16,808 nucleotides of DNA from positions 1 to 16,808 of the forward strand of contig JAEDMP010000052.1 in assembly GCA_016302965.1 (NCBI GenBank). Reading direction: 5' to 3'. The notes beneath the pieces are model-generated. The model made no database searches. It was not told where the DNA came from and was given only the letters and a program-made list of their open reading frames with translations. Numbering within the stretch: position 1 is the first letter of the stretch; every line of letters begins with the position of its first letter. Below are positions 1-7,456 of the stretch, piece after piece. The translations under genes and the position numbers were made by a program. This stretch comes from Bacteroidaceae bacterium (GTDB lineage Bacteria; Bacteroidota; Bacteroidia; Bacteroidales; Bacteroidaceae).

Positions 1-1
1 C

Positions 2-145
2 GTGAAAGTAGGAGATAAACGCCTACGATTAGCGTTTACCTCCTACTCGATTTTTCATTCTGACAAAGCATCACGACGGCTCCACCATACGAAAAAAGAA
101 CTGATGGATATGGCCGAAAAACATCAGCAAAACGAAAATCTGTAA
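2..145 (+). CDS. 3' end of an unrecognised gene (partial)
   Basis: An open frame runs in from the window edge and stops at TAA 143-145, giving 47 visible codons that are basic and rich in H, K and R (it includes FTSYSIFHSDKASRRLHH and KKELMDMAEKHQ). The frame is open to base 2. The GTG at 2-4 could be a start, but a gene cut by the window edge is simpler. I do not recognise the family and assign no function. The C-terminal part looks helical and hydrophilic, with no membrane segment. It is followed directly by the inverted repeat at 147-203 and the phoH promoter, so it probably belongs to a separate upstream unit. Confidence 0.5.
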   Translation: MKVGDKRLRLAFTSYSIFHSDKASRRLHHTKKELMDMAEKHQQNENL

Positions 146-146
146 G

Positions 147-203
147 AAAAGTACAAAATATTTGTCTCATTCTTTTTCTATCTACATTTTATTTTGTACT
201 TTT
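147..203. repeat. 14-bp perfect inverted repeat at the phoH promoter
   Basis: AAAAGTACAAAATA (147-160) is the exact reverse complement of TATTTTGTACTTTT (190-203), with a 29-base spacer. The repeat begins one base after the upstream stop codon, and its right arm covers most of the promoter box TACTTTTG (197-204). The arms are AT-rich and no T-run follows, so it is a poor intrinsic terminator. It could be a regulator site, a symmetric promoter pair or a transcript-end structure. Confidence 0.75.
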
Positions 204-204
204 G
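197..204 (+). promoter_or_regulatory. Bacteroidetes -7 promoter box for phoH
   Basis: TACTTTTG fits the Bacteroidetes -7 consensus TAnnTTTG and lies 38 bases before the phoH start. A clear -33 TTTG at the usual spacing is missing; the nearest TTTG (161-164) is too far upstream. Transcription would begin near base 210. Confidence 0.55.
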
Positions 205-241
205 CAACAAGTTTTAAACAATTGTAGAAAGAAGTAAGAAA

Positions 242-1228
242 TTGATAGAAAAGCATATTGTCATTGAAGACATCGACCCGGTGGCACTCTATGGTGTCAA
301 CAACTGCAACCTGCAGATGATCAGGGCATTGTATGCCAAACTGAGAATCGTGGCCAGAGACAACGTCATCAGAGTGCTGGGCGACGAGGAACAGATGTGC
401 CTCTTCGAAGAGAATATCGAAAAGATGAGGCAGCATGTGCTGAGATTCAACAGCATCAAAGAGGAGGATATCCTGAACATCATACACGGAACAGGAGCCA
501 ACAGCGAATATCCCGAGGGAGTGGTGGTGTATACGCTCTCAGGAAGACCCATCAAGGCTAGAAGCGAAAACCAGCAGCAACTCATAGGCGCTTTCAACAC
601 CCACGACATGCTCTTTGCCGTGGGACCCGCCGGAACAGGCAAGACCTATCTGAGCATCGCACTGGCTGTGAAGGCACTGAAGGAGAAAACCGTGAAACGA
701 ATCATACTGAGCCGACCCGCCGTGGAAGCCGGAGAGAAACTCGGATTCCTCCCCGGAGACATGAAGGATAAAATCGACCCCTATCTCCGACCACTCTACG
801 ACGCGCTCGAAGACATGATTCCACCCGTGAAACTCCAGGACATGATGGAGAAGGACATCATACAAATTGCACCCCTGGCATTCATGAGAGGACGCACACT
901 GAGCGACGCCATCGTCATCCTCGACGAGGCACAGAACACCACTTCGGCACAGTTGCGCATGTTCCTCACCCGAATGGGATGGAACACGAAGATGATCATC
1001 ACTGGCGACCTCACGCAAGTCGACCTGCCGCACGAGCACAACAGCGGACTCAGAGAGGCGATCAGGATTCTGGAGGGGGTGGACGGCATCGCCATCGTCA
1101 GACTCGGACAACGGGACATCGTGAGACACAAACTCGTGACACGCATCGTCAAGGCTTACGAGGAAGACGAGAAAAAACAAGAAGACAACCATACAGCAAG
1201 CAAAAATCAACAAAACATACAATCATGA
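242..1228 (+). CDS. phoH: PhoH family P-loop ATPase
   Basis: A 328-residue PhoH-like ATPase, a cytoplasmic NTPase linked in other bacteria to RNA metabolism and stress. The ATPase core shows Walker A GPAGTGKT (128-135), the SRPAVEAGEKLGFLPGD segment (157-173), Walker B ending in LDEAQ (227-231) and the TGD sensor (254-256). The length is normal for the family. The start is TTG at 242, because the frame has no nearby ATG and the product then begins MIEKHIVIEDIDP, as expected for Bacteroidales PhoH. The last 20 or so residues are polar and rich in K, E, N and Q. The stop overlaps the purC start as ATGA (1225-1228), suggesting coupled translation. It is the first gene after the promoter at 197-204. 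Confidence 0.93.
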   Translation: MIEKHIVIEDIDPVALYGVNNCNLQMIRALYAKLRIVARDNVIRVLGDEEQMCLFEENIEKMRQHVLRFNSIKEEDILNIIHGTGANSEYPEGVVVYTLSGRPIKARSENQQQLIGAFNTHDMLFAVGPAGTGKTYLSIALAVKALKEKTVKRIILSRPAVEAGEKLGFLPGDMKDKIDPYLRPLYDALEDMIPPVKLQDMMEKDIIQIAPLAFMRGRTLSDAIVILDEAQNTTSAQLRMFLTRMGWNTKMIITGDLTQVDLPHEHNSGLREAIRILEGVDGIAIVRLGQRDIVRHKLVTRIVKAYEEDEKKQEDNHTASKNQQNIQS

Positions 1229-2172
1229 AAGCATTAACTCAGACGGACTTCCATTTCGAAGGACAAAAAAGCGTTTACCACGGAAAGGTACGCGACGTGT
1301 ATAACATCAACGACGACCTGATGGTGATGGTGGCAACCGACCGCATCTCGGCATTCGACGTCATCCTGCCCAAAGGAATCCCTTTCAAGGGACAGGTGCT
1401 CAACCAGATTGCAGCCAAATTCCTCGATGCCACCGCCGACATCTGCCCCAACTGGAAACTCGCCACTCCCGACCCAATGGTCACCGTCGGTCTGAAATGC
1501 GAGGGATTCAGAGTGGAGATGATCATCCGCTCCATCCTGACCGGTTCGGCCTGGAGAGAATACCAAAAGGGATGCCGCGAAATCTGCGGCGTGAGACTGC
1601 CCGAGGGTATGAAGGAGAACGAGCGTTTCCCCGAACCCATCATCACCCCCACCACCAAGGCCGATGAAGGACACGACCTGAACATCTCCAAGGAGGAAAT
1701 CATCGCACAGGGCATCGTGAGCAAGGAAGACTACGAGGTGATGGAAGACTATACCCGCAAACTCTTCGCCAGAGGACAGGAGATAGCACAGCGACAGGGA
1801 CTTATCCTCGTGGACACGAAATACGAGTTCGGCAAGAGAGACGGAAAGGTATATCTCATCGACGAAATCCACACCCCTGACTCCAGCCGCTACTTCTACG
1901 CCGAGGGCTATGAGGAGAAACTCGCCAAAGGAGAACCCCAGAAGCAGCTCTCGAAGGAGTTTGTGAGACAATGGCTCATCGAACACAACTTCATGAACGA
2001 ACCCGGACAGGTGATGCCCGAGATTACCGACGAGTATGCCGAAAGCGTGAGCGAGAGATACATCGAACTTTATGAGCATATCACCGGCGAAAGCTTCAAC
2101 AAGGCTGCCATAGAAGACAACATCGCTGACCGCATCGAGAAGAATGTGGGCGAATGGCTCAAAAACAGATAA
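1225..2172 (+). CDS. purC: Phosphoribosylaminoimidazole-succinocarboxamide synthase
   Basis: SAICAR synthase, which joins CAIR and aspartate with ATP hydrolysis in de novo purine synthesis in the cytoplasm. The protein has 315 residues, the longer form usual in Bacteroidetes. Family motifs are visible in order: GKVRDVY (20-26), DRISAFD (39-45), EPIITPTTKADEGHD (137-151), LVDTKYEFG (195-203) and the signature IDEIHTPDSSRYF (212-224). The ATG at 1225 is chosen because MKALTQTDFHFEGQKSVYHG starts the family homology; the frame is open further upstream only as a shadow of phoH. The four-base overlap with phoH suggests co-translation. A GC-rich hairpin lies just downstream. Confidence 0.97.
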   Translation: MKALTQTDFHFEGQKSVYHGKVRDVYNINDDLMVMVATDRISAFDVILPKGIPFKGQVLNQIAAKFLDATADICPNWKLATPDPMVTVGLKCEGFRVEMIIRSILTGSAWREYQKGCREICGVRLPEGMKENERFPEPIITPTTKADEGHDLNISKEEIIAQGIVSKEDYEVMEDYTRKLFARGQEIAQRQGLILVDTKYEFGKRDGKVYLIDEIHTPDSSRYFYAEGYEEKLAKGEPQKQLSKEFVRQWLIEHNFMNEPGQVMPEITDEYAESVSERYIELYEHITGESFNKAAIEDNIADRIEKNVGEWLKNR

Positions 2173-2188
2173 GATAACGACAACAATG

Positions 2189-2214
2189 GGTGGGGGACAC
2201 TGCGCCCCCCCACC
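2189..2214 (+). other. GC-rich hairpin between purC and menG
   Basis: GGTGGGGG (2189-2196) pairs perfectly with CCCCCACC (2207-2214) around a 10-base loop. This eight-pair stem lies 17 bases after the purC stop and 17 bases before the menG start. No T-run follows, so it is not a normal terminator. It could protect or separate the mRNA segments, or tune menG translation. Confidence 0.6.
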
Positions 2215-2231
2215 ATCCCTAACCATACGAC

Positions 2232-2966
2232 ATGTATAGACAGGAGCAAATAAAGCCCTACGGACAAGAGGGAGAAAAAGGCAAGCAGGTGGAGAACATG
2301 TTCGACGCTATCGCAGCCAAATACGACACCCTCAACCACCGGCTGTCGTGGAACATCGACAAAGGATGGAGACGAAAGGCCGTGGAACAACTGAGGCCCT
2401 ACGCACCCCAATCCATCATCGACATCGCCACCGGAACGGGCGACTTCGCCATCCTGCTGGCACAGCAACTGAAACCGGAGAGCATCGTGGGAACAGACAT
2501 CAGCGAGGGCATGATGAACGTGGGACGGGAAAAGGTGAAACAACTCGGACTCGACGATACCATCTCGTTCGCCAAGGAAGACTGCATGAACCTCTCCTAC
2601 CCCGACAACAGCTTCGACGCGCTCACCGCTGCCTTCGCCATCCGAAACTTCCAGAGCCTGGACAAGGGTCTCAAGGAGATGCACCGCGTGCTGAAGAAGG
2701 GGGGACACCTGAGCATCATAGAGCTCACCACTCCCAAACACTTCCCCATGAGGCAATGCTTCAAACTCTACTCACACACCGTGCTGCCCATCTACGGACG
2801 CATGGTCTCGAAAGACAAGGTGGCCTACCAGTATCTTACCGACACCATCGACGCCTTTCCGCAAGGAGAGGAGATGATGGAGATATTCAGAAAGGCAGGA
2901 TTCGAACAGGCCTCGTTCAAGAGGCTCACCTTCGGCATCTGCACCATGTACTTCGCTACCAAATAA
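2232..2966 (+). CDS. ubiE: Demethylmenaquinone methyltransferase (UbiE/MenG)
   Basis: A 244-residue SAM-dependent class I methyltransferase that makes menaquinone from demethylmenaquinone, the last step of the quinone pathway used for anaerobic respiration. The family signature YDTLNHRLS is at 31-39, the SAM-binding motif DIATGTGDFA at 64-73, the acidic GTDIS at 87-91 and the second family signature FAIRNF at 135-140. Length is typical. The start ATG at 2232 gives MYRQEQIKPY, preceded by the GC-rich hairpin and no clear ribosome-binding site. Bacteroidales make menaquinone but not ubiquinone, so the MenG role is more likely than the ubiquinone role. It lies between purC and aroE in the same direction. 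Confidence 0.95.
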   Translation: MYRQEQIKPYGQEGEKGKQVENMFDAIAAKYDTLNHRLSWNIDKGWRRKAVEQLRPYAPQSIIDIATGTGDFAILLAQQLKPESIVGTDISEGMMNVGREKVKQLGLDDTISFAKEDCMNLSYPDNSFDALTAAFAIRNFQSLDKGLKEMHRVLKKGGHLSIIELTTPKHFPMRQCFKLYSHTVLPIYGRMVSKDKVAYQYLTDTIDAFPQGEEMMEIFRKAGFEQASFKRLTFGICTMYFATK

Positions 2967-3005
2967 TCAAACAGAATCACCATTCATCATCAAAATTGTA
3001 AACTT

Positions 3006-3746
3006 ATGGACAAATACGGACTGATTGGCTTCCCACTGGGACACTCGTTCTCCATCAGTTATTTCAACCAGAAATTCACTGACGAGAACATCGATGCCGT
3101 CTACGAGAACTTTGAGATTCCAACCATCGACCTCCTGCCTGAGATCATCGCTAAGAATCCGAACATCAAGGGACTCAACGTGACCATCCCCTACAAGCAG
3201 AAGGTCATCTCGTTTCTCGACACCATCTCGCCCGAAGCCAGGGCCATCGGCGCTGTCAACGTCATCAAAGTGGAACACAAAGGGACGGAAACGGTGCTCA
3301 AAGGCTACAATTCTGATGTGATAGGATTCACAAAAAGCATGGAGCCGATGCTGGAGCAATACCACAAAAAGGCTCTTATACTCGGTACTGGAGGAGCTTC
3401 GAAAGCCATTGACTACGGACTGAAGTCGCTCGGACTGGAAACGGTGTTCGTGAGCCGGTACCAGCGACCAGGCACCATCCGATACCAGGATGTGACACCC
3501 GAGGTGGTGAAGGAATACAACGTAATCATCAACTGTACTCCATGCGGCATGTACCCCCACTCGGAAGAGTGCCCCAACCTGCCCTACGAGGCGATGGACA
3601 AGCACAACATCCTCTACGACCTCATCTACAACCCCGACGAAACGCTCTTCATGAAGAAGGGAGCCGAAAGAGGGGCCAGAACCAAAAACGGACTGGAGAT
3701 GCTGCTCTTGCAGGCTTTTGCCGGATGGGAGATATGGAACAGATAA
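3006..3746 (+). CDS. aroE: Shikimate dehydrogenase
   Basis: Reduces 3-dehydroshikimate to shikimate with NADPH in the chorismate (aromatic amino acid) pathway. The 246-residue protein shows the N-terminal substrate domain with PLGHSFS (10-16) and NVTIPYK (58-64), K64 being the expected catalytic lysine. D104 in GYNSD (100-104) is its partner. The dinucleotide-binding loop GTGGASKA is at 127-134. The later motifs INCTPCGMYP (175-184), DLIYNPDETLF (205-215) and NGLEMLLLQA (228-237) are all present. It is slightly shorter than the E. coli enzyme, as common in Bacteroidales. It lies 39 bases after menG, with no promoter box seen between them. The intact family motifs favour AroE over a quinate/shikimate paralogue. 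Confidence 0.95.
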   Translation: MDKYGLIGFPLGHSFSISYFNQKFTDENIDAVYENFEIPTIDLLPEIIAKNPNIKGLNVTIPYKQKVISFLDTISPEARAIGAVNVIKVEHKGTETVLKGYNSDVIGFTKSMEPMLEQYHKKALILGTGGASKAIDYGLKSLGLETVFVSRYQRPGTIRYQDVTPEVVKEYNVIINCTPCGMYPHSEECPNLPYEAMDKHNILYDLIYNPDETLFMKKGAERGARTKNGLEMLLLQAFAGWEIWNR

Positions 3747-3802
3747 ACAATAGGTTATAAAGAAAAAGCATAGCAAAAAAAGCATATAGAAAAGACGAAA
3801 TC

Positions 3803-4972
3803 ATGGACAACAAAAACAGATACATGATGCGCGGAGTGAGCGCCGCAAAAGAAGACGTTCACAACGCCATCAAAAACATCGACAAGGGTATCTTCCCGCA
3901 GGCTTTCTGCAAAATCATTCCCGACATCCTCGGAGGAGACCCCGAATACTGCAACATCATGCACGCCGACGGTGCCGGAACCAAATCATCGCTCGCCTAC
4001 ATGTACTGGAAGGAGACCGGCGACCTGGACGTATGGAAAGGTATCGCCCAGGATGCACTCATCATGAACACCGACGACCTGCTCTGTGTGGGTGCCGTAG
4101 ACAACATCCTCGTGTCGAGCACCATCGGAAGAAACAAGATGCTCGTGCCCGGTGAGGTCATCTCGGCCATCATCAATGGTACCGACGAACTGCTCAAACA
4201 GATGAGGGATATGGGTATTGGTATCTATGCCACCGGCGGTGAGACTGCCGACGTGGGCGACCTGGTGAGAACCATCATCGTAGACTCTACCGTGACCTGC
4301 CGTATGAAGAGAAGCGATGTAATCGACAATGCCAACATCCGCCCGGGAGACGTTATCGTTGGTCTCTCGTCGTGCGGACAGGCTACCTATGAGCAACAGT
4401 ACAACGGCGGCATGGGCAGCAACGGTCTCACCTCGGCAAGACACGACGTGTTCAGCAAATATCTGGCCGAAAAATATCCCGAAAGCTACGACCATGCTGT
4501 GCCCGACGAACTGGTGTACAGCGGACAATGCCGACTGGACGACAGCGTGGAGGGTACTCCCATGAATGCCGGGCAACTGGTGCTCTCTCCCACCCGTACC
4601 TACGCCCCCGTCATCAAGAAACTGCTCGACATGATGAGGGCCGACATTCACGGTATGGTACATTGCACCGGAGGGGCACAGACCAAGGTGCTCCACTTCG
4701 TAGGCGACAACTGCCACGTCGTAAAGGACAATATGTTCCCTGTTCCCCCACTGTTCAAACTGATTCAGGAACAGAGCGGAACAGACTGGAGCGAAATGTA
4801 CAAGGTGTTCAACATGGGACACCGCATGGAAATATATGTGGCACCCGAAAACGCGGAGAAGGTCATCGAACTGAGCCGCAGCTTCAACATCGACGCACAG
4901 GTGGTGGGACACATCGAGGAAGGCCCCAAGAGCCTCACCATCAAGTCGGAATTCGGAACTTTTGAATATTAA
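3803..4972 (+). CDS. purM: Phosphoribosylformylglycinamidine cyclo-ligase (AIR synthase)
   Basis: Closes FGAM to AIR with ATP, the fifth step of purine synthesis. The 389-residue protein is longer than the roughly 345 residues of E. coli PurM, matching the Bacteroidetes form. Motifs seen are DGAGTK (56-61), MNTDDLLCVGA (88-98), ATGGETADV (143-151) and GSNGLTSARHDVF (205-217), the glycine-rich segments of the PurM/PurL ATP-binding fold. The ATG at 3803 gives MDNKNRYMMRGVSAAKED. The 56-base gap after aroE is A-rich and has no TAnnTTTG box, so read-through from upstream is likely. Its stop precedes the prfA start by four bases. Together with purC it puts two purine steps in this unit. Confidence 0.95.
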   Translation: MDNKNRYMMRGVSAAKEDVHNAIKNIDKGIFPQAFCKIIPDILGGDPEYCNIMHADGAGTKSSLAYMYWKETGDLDVWKGIAQDALIMNTDDLLCVGAVDNILVSSTIGRNKMLVPGEVISAIINGTDELLKQMRDMGIGIYATGGETADVGDLVRTIIVDSTVTCRMKRSDVIDNANIRPGDVIVGLSSCGQATYEQQYNGGMGSNGLTSARHDVFSKYLAEKYPESYDHAVPDELVYSGQCRLDDSVEGTPMNAGQLVLSPTRTYAPVIKKLLDMMRADIHGMVHCTGGAQTKVLHFVGDNCHVVKDNMFPVPPLFKLIQEQSGTDWSEMYKVFNMGHRMEIYVAPENAEKVIELSRSFNIDAQVVGHIEEGPKSLTIKSEFGTFEY

Positions 4973-4976
4973 CAGT

Positions 4977-6089
4977 ATGGTCGACAACAACAGCATTTTA
5001 CAGAAACTGGAGGGACTGGTGAGCAGATATGAAGAGGTATCTACCCTGATTACTGACCCCAGCGTGATTGCCGACCAGGAACGATTCGTCAAACTCACAC
5101 GTGAGTACAAGGACCTCAGCGACATCATGGATGCCAGAAAACGCTACATCGCCTGTCTGAACAGCATCGCCGAGGCCAAAGATATCCTTGCCAACGAGAA
5201 AGACTCCGAAATGAAGGAGATGGCTCGCGAGGAACTGGCCCTCAACGAGGAGGAACAACCCAAAATTGAGGAGGAAATCAAGATAGCCCTCGTACCCAAA
5301 GATCCCGAAGATGCCAAAAATGTGCAGATGGAAATCAGAGCCGGAACGGGTGGCGACGAGGCTGCCCTCTTTGCCGGTGACCTCTTCACGATGTACAAGA
5401 AATTCTGCGACTCGAAGGGATGGACACTATCCATCACCAGCGTGAGCGAGGGTGCCGTAGGCGGATTCAAGGAGATTGACTTCGCTGTGGGCGGCGACAA
5501 TGTATACGGTGTGCTCAAATATGAGTCGGGCGTTCACCGCGTACAGCGTGTACCCGCCACCGAAACCCAGGGACGCATGCACACCAGCGCTGCCACCGTG
5601 GCTGTGCTGCCCGAAGCCGACCGCTTCGAGGTGAACATCAATGAGGGTGACATCAAGTGGGACACCTTCAGAAGTTCTGGTGCCGGAGGTCAGAACGTGA
5701 ACAAGGTGGAATCGGGAGTGAGACTGCGCTACCCCTGGAAGAACCCCAACACGGGAGAGGTGGAAGAGATTCTCATCGAATGTACCGAGACACGCGACCA
5801 ACCAAAGAACAAGGAACGCGCACTCTCACGACTGCGCACCTTCATCTATGATCGTGAACACCAGAAGTATATCGACGACATCGCCAACAGACGCAAGACA
5901 CTGGTGTCCACTGGTGACCGAAGTGCAAAAATCCGCACCTATAACTTCCCCCAGGGACGAGTGACCGACCATCGCATCGGCTATACCACCCATGACCTGC
6001 AAGGTTTTCTTGGCGGAGACATCCAGGCGATGATTGATGCACTCACCGTGGCCGAAAATGCCGAACGCATGAAGGAAGCCGAACTCTAA
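4977..6089 (+). CDS. prfA: Peptide chain release factor 1
   Basis: Class I release factor that reads UAA and UAG stop codons and triggers peptide release on the ribosome. With ATG 4977 as start it has 370 residues. The stop-codon recognition tripeptide PAT is at 193-195 within RVPATETQGRMHTSAA, and the catalytic GGQ is at 237-239 within SSGAGGQNVN. The codon-reading PxT rather than SPF marks it as RF1, not RF2. The frame also allows a TTG start at 4962 inside the purM end, but MVDNNSILQKLEGLVSRYEE from 4977 matches the family N-terminus better. It begins four bases after the purM stop, so translation is probably coupled. A small ORF and pyrF follow. Confidence 0.96.
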   Translation: MVDNNSILQKLEGLVSRYEEVSTLITDPSVIADQERFVKLTREYKDLSDIMDARKRYIACLNSIAEAKDILANEKDSEMKEMAREELALNEEEQPKIEEEIKIALVPKDPEDAKNVQMEIRAGTGGDEAALFAGDLFTMYKKFCDSKGWTLSITSVSEGAVGGFKEIDFAVGGDNVYGVLKYESGVHRVQRVPATETQGRMHTSAATVAVLPEADRFEVNINEGDIKWDTFRSSGAGGQNVNKVESGVRLRYPWKNPNTGEVEEILIECTETRDQPKNKERALSRLRTFIYDREHQKYIDDIANRRKTLVSTGDRSAKIRTYNFPQGRVTDHRIGYTTHDLQGFLGGDIQAMIDALTVAENAERMKEAEL

Positions 6090-6110
6090 GGTTAATCTAT
6101 CCGCAAGCGT

Positions 6111-6257
6111 ATGGGCATCAGTTACACCAAAAAGGAGGGAAACCAGGAACGACAGGAACGGATGGTTCCCGCAGAGGAGTTTATCAAACGACTGCTCTCG
6201 TCGCAACGGAACCCTGACCAAATCAAGGAATTACCCAAGACTGAAATCAAAAAATAA
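6111..6257 (+). CDS. Small hypothetical protein, 48 residues, between prfA and pyrF
   Basis: A short frame from ATG 6111 to TAA 6255-6257 fills the prfA-pyrF gap. It starts 21 bases after prfA and ends two bases before the pyrF ATG. The product begins MGISYTKKEGNQERQERMVP, continues EEFIKRLLSSQRNPDQIKEL and ends PKTEIKK. It is highly charged, has no cysteine, signal peptide or membrane segment, and looks helical in its middle. A stop at 6093-6095 limits the frame upstream, so ATG 6111 is the only long start. The tight placement inside an operon and coding-like codons support a real gene. I do not recognise the family. The alternative is a non-coding spacer that is open by chance. Confidence 0.55.
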   Translation: MGISYTKKEGNQERQERMVPAEEFIKRLLSSQRNPDQIKELPKTEIKK

Positions 6258-6259
6258 TC

Positions 6260-7087
6260 ATGAACAGACAACAACTGATAGAGCAGATTATGCTCAAGAA
6301 GAGTTTTCTCTGTGTGGGTCTTGACACCGACACCAAGAAGATTCCACAGCACTTGCTGAACGAGGAGGATCCCATCTTCGCTTTCAACAAAGCCATCATC
6401 GACGCCACCGCCCCCTACTGCGTGTCGTACAAACCCAACCTCGCCTTCTATGAGGCCTTCGGCATCAAGGGCATGATGGCCTTCGAGAAGACCATCAACT
6501 ATCTCAAGGAGAACTATCCCAACCACTTCATCATTGCCGATGCCAAACGCGGCGACATCGGCAACACATCGGCCATGTATGCCCGCACCTTCTTTGAAGA
6601 ATACAATATTGACGCTCTCACCGTTGCTCCCTATATGGGCGAAGACAGCGTGACCCCCTTCCTGGGCTATCAGGACAAATGGGTGGTGTTGCTGGCACTC
6701 ACCAGCAACAAGGGAAGCCACGACTTTCAGCTCACCGCCGACACCGAGGGCGAACGTCTGTTTGAAAAGGTGCTGCGCAAGAGCCAGGAATGGGGCAACG
6801 ACGAGAACATGATGTATGTGGTGGGAGCCACACAGGGAGCCATGTTCGCCGACATCCGCAAACTCGCCCCCAACCACTTCCTGCTCGTGCCCGGAGTGGG
6901 TGCCCAGGGCGGTAGCCTGCAGGAGGTTTGCAAATATGGCATGATCAAGGACTGCGGACTGCTCGTGAACAGTTCGAGAGGCATCATCTACGCTTCCAAC
7001 CAGGAAGACTTTGCCGAGGTGGCTGCCCAAAAGGCCAAGGAACTGCAGCAGGAGATGGCTGCCGAACTGGAGAAAATCGCCCGCTAA
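6260..7087 (+). CDS. pyrF: Orotidine 5'-phosphate decarboxylase (type 2)
   Basis: Decarboxylates OMP to UMP, the last step of de novo pyrimidine synthesis. The 275-residue length and sequence fit the longer type 2 family rather than the roughly 230-residue E. coli type. Visible motifs are FLCVGLDTDTKKIP (16-29), SYKPNLAFYEAFG (56-68), the active-site signature DAKRGDIGNTSAMYA (94-108) with the catalytic lysine K96, the phosphate-loop segment LLVPGVGAQGGS and VNSSRGIIYAS near the end. The ATG at 6260 follows the small ORF by two bases. It is the last gene before the strong terminator at 7199-7255, so it probably ends the phoH-led transcript. Confidence 0.96.
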   Translation: MNRQQLIEQIMLKKSFLCVGLDTDTKKIPQHLLNEEDPIFAFNKAIIDATAPYCVSYKPNLAFYEAFGIKGMMAFEKTINYLKENYPNHFIIADAKRGDIGNTSAMYARTFFEEYNIDALTVAPYMGEDSVTPFLGYQDKWVVLLALTSNKGSHDFQLTADTEGERLFEKVLRKSQEWGNDENMMYVVGATQGAMFADIRKLAPNHFLLVPGVGAQGGSLQEVCKYGMIKDCGLLVNSSRGIIYASNQEDFAEVAAQKAKELQQEMAAELEKIAR

Positions 7088-7198
7088 TCGCCATCCGGCA
7101 AAATACCTATCAAGCCGCCATGAGAGGAAAAACCACGAAAGAATCTATCCTCTCTATAAACAAACATTGGAAGAGGTATTCACCCTGTTCTCAATATC

Positions 7199-7255
7199 AA
7201 GGAGATGGAAGACCGAAAGATTTTTATCTTTTGCCTTCCACCTCCTTTCTTTTTT
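7199..7255 (+). terminator. Strong composite rho-independent terminator after pyrF
   Basis: The outer stem pairs GGAGATGGAAG (7201-7211) with CTTCCACCTCC (7235-7245), with a single A-C mismatch, and AA/TT extends it at the base. The inner stem CGAAAGAT (7214-7221) pairs with ATCTTTTG (7226-7233) around a TTTT loop, with one G-U pair. The run TTTCTTTTTT (7246-7255) follows at once, as in a classic intrinsic terminator. It lies 111 bases after the pyrF stop and well before the lpxD promoter, so it separates the two units. The rest of 7088-7456 holds no gene I can support. Confidence 0.8.
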
Positions 7256-7366
7256 CTCAGGTCTTTGTTTATTCTGAACGAGACTTCAAGTAAACAAAAA
7301 CAGCCGGAAAAAAGGGATAAAAAAGGTAGCAGAGAGACAAATATAGCACTATTTTTCATAAAATCG

Positions 7367-7374
7367 CAAAATTA
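7367..7374 (-). promoter_or_regulatory. Possible minus-strand -7 box
   Basis: Read on the minus strand this is TAATTTTG, a match to TAnnTTTG. Another minus-strand match, TATATTTG, lies at 7338-7345. Neither leads to a minus-strand gene; transcripts would run antisense into the pyrF terminator. AT-rich DNA makes such matches common. Confidence 0.25.
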
Positions 7375-7410
7375 TAGGCGCAGATATCAAGGTAATAATA
7401 AAAAAATTGC

Positions 7411-7418
7411 TATATTTG
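7411..7418 (+). promoter_or_regulatory. -7 promoter box for the lipid A gene unit
   Basis: TATATTTG matches TAnnTTTG and lies 38 bases before the lpxD ATG, the same distance as the phoH box from its start. No good -33 TTTG is visible at 19-21 bases upstream. Transcription would start around 7424. Confidence 0.6.
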
Positions 7419-7456
7419 CAGAATTAAATACTCATTTAGATTATATCCTGACAGAA

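Larger units (their letters stand above)
7338..7418. repeat. 11-bp inverted repeat around the lpxD promoter
   Basis: CAAATATAGCA (7338-7348) and TGCTATATTTG (7408-7418) are perfect reverse complements separated by 59 bases. The right arm contains the lpxD -7 box. The left arm contains the same box on the minus strand, so the repeat may be two opposed promoters or paired operator sites. Confidence 0.7.

Noticed and set aside
539..1222. Long minus-strand frames opposite phoH and most other genes
   Set aside because: They mirror strong conserved genes, lack family features and have no promoters; they are antisense shadows caused by codon bias.
979..1224. Open extension upstream of purC in its frame
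   Set aside because: It lies wholly inside phoH in another frame; the PurC homology starts at 1225.
4962..4976. TTG start for prfA inside the end of purM
   Set aside because: The ATG at 4977 gives the usual RF1 N-terminus and normal spacing.
7205..7456. Long open extension upstream of the lpxD ATG in the same frame
   Set aside because: It crosses the terminator and the promoter box, and LpxD from 7457 already has full family length and the expected N-terminus.
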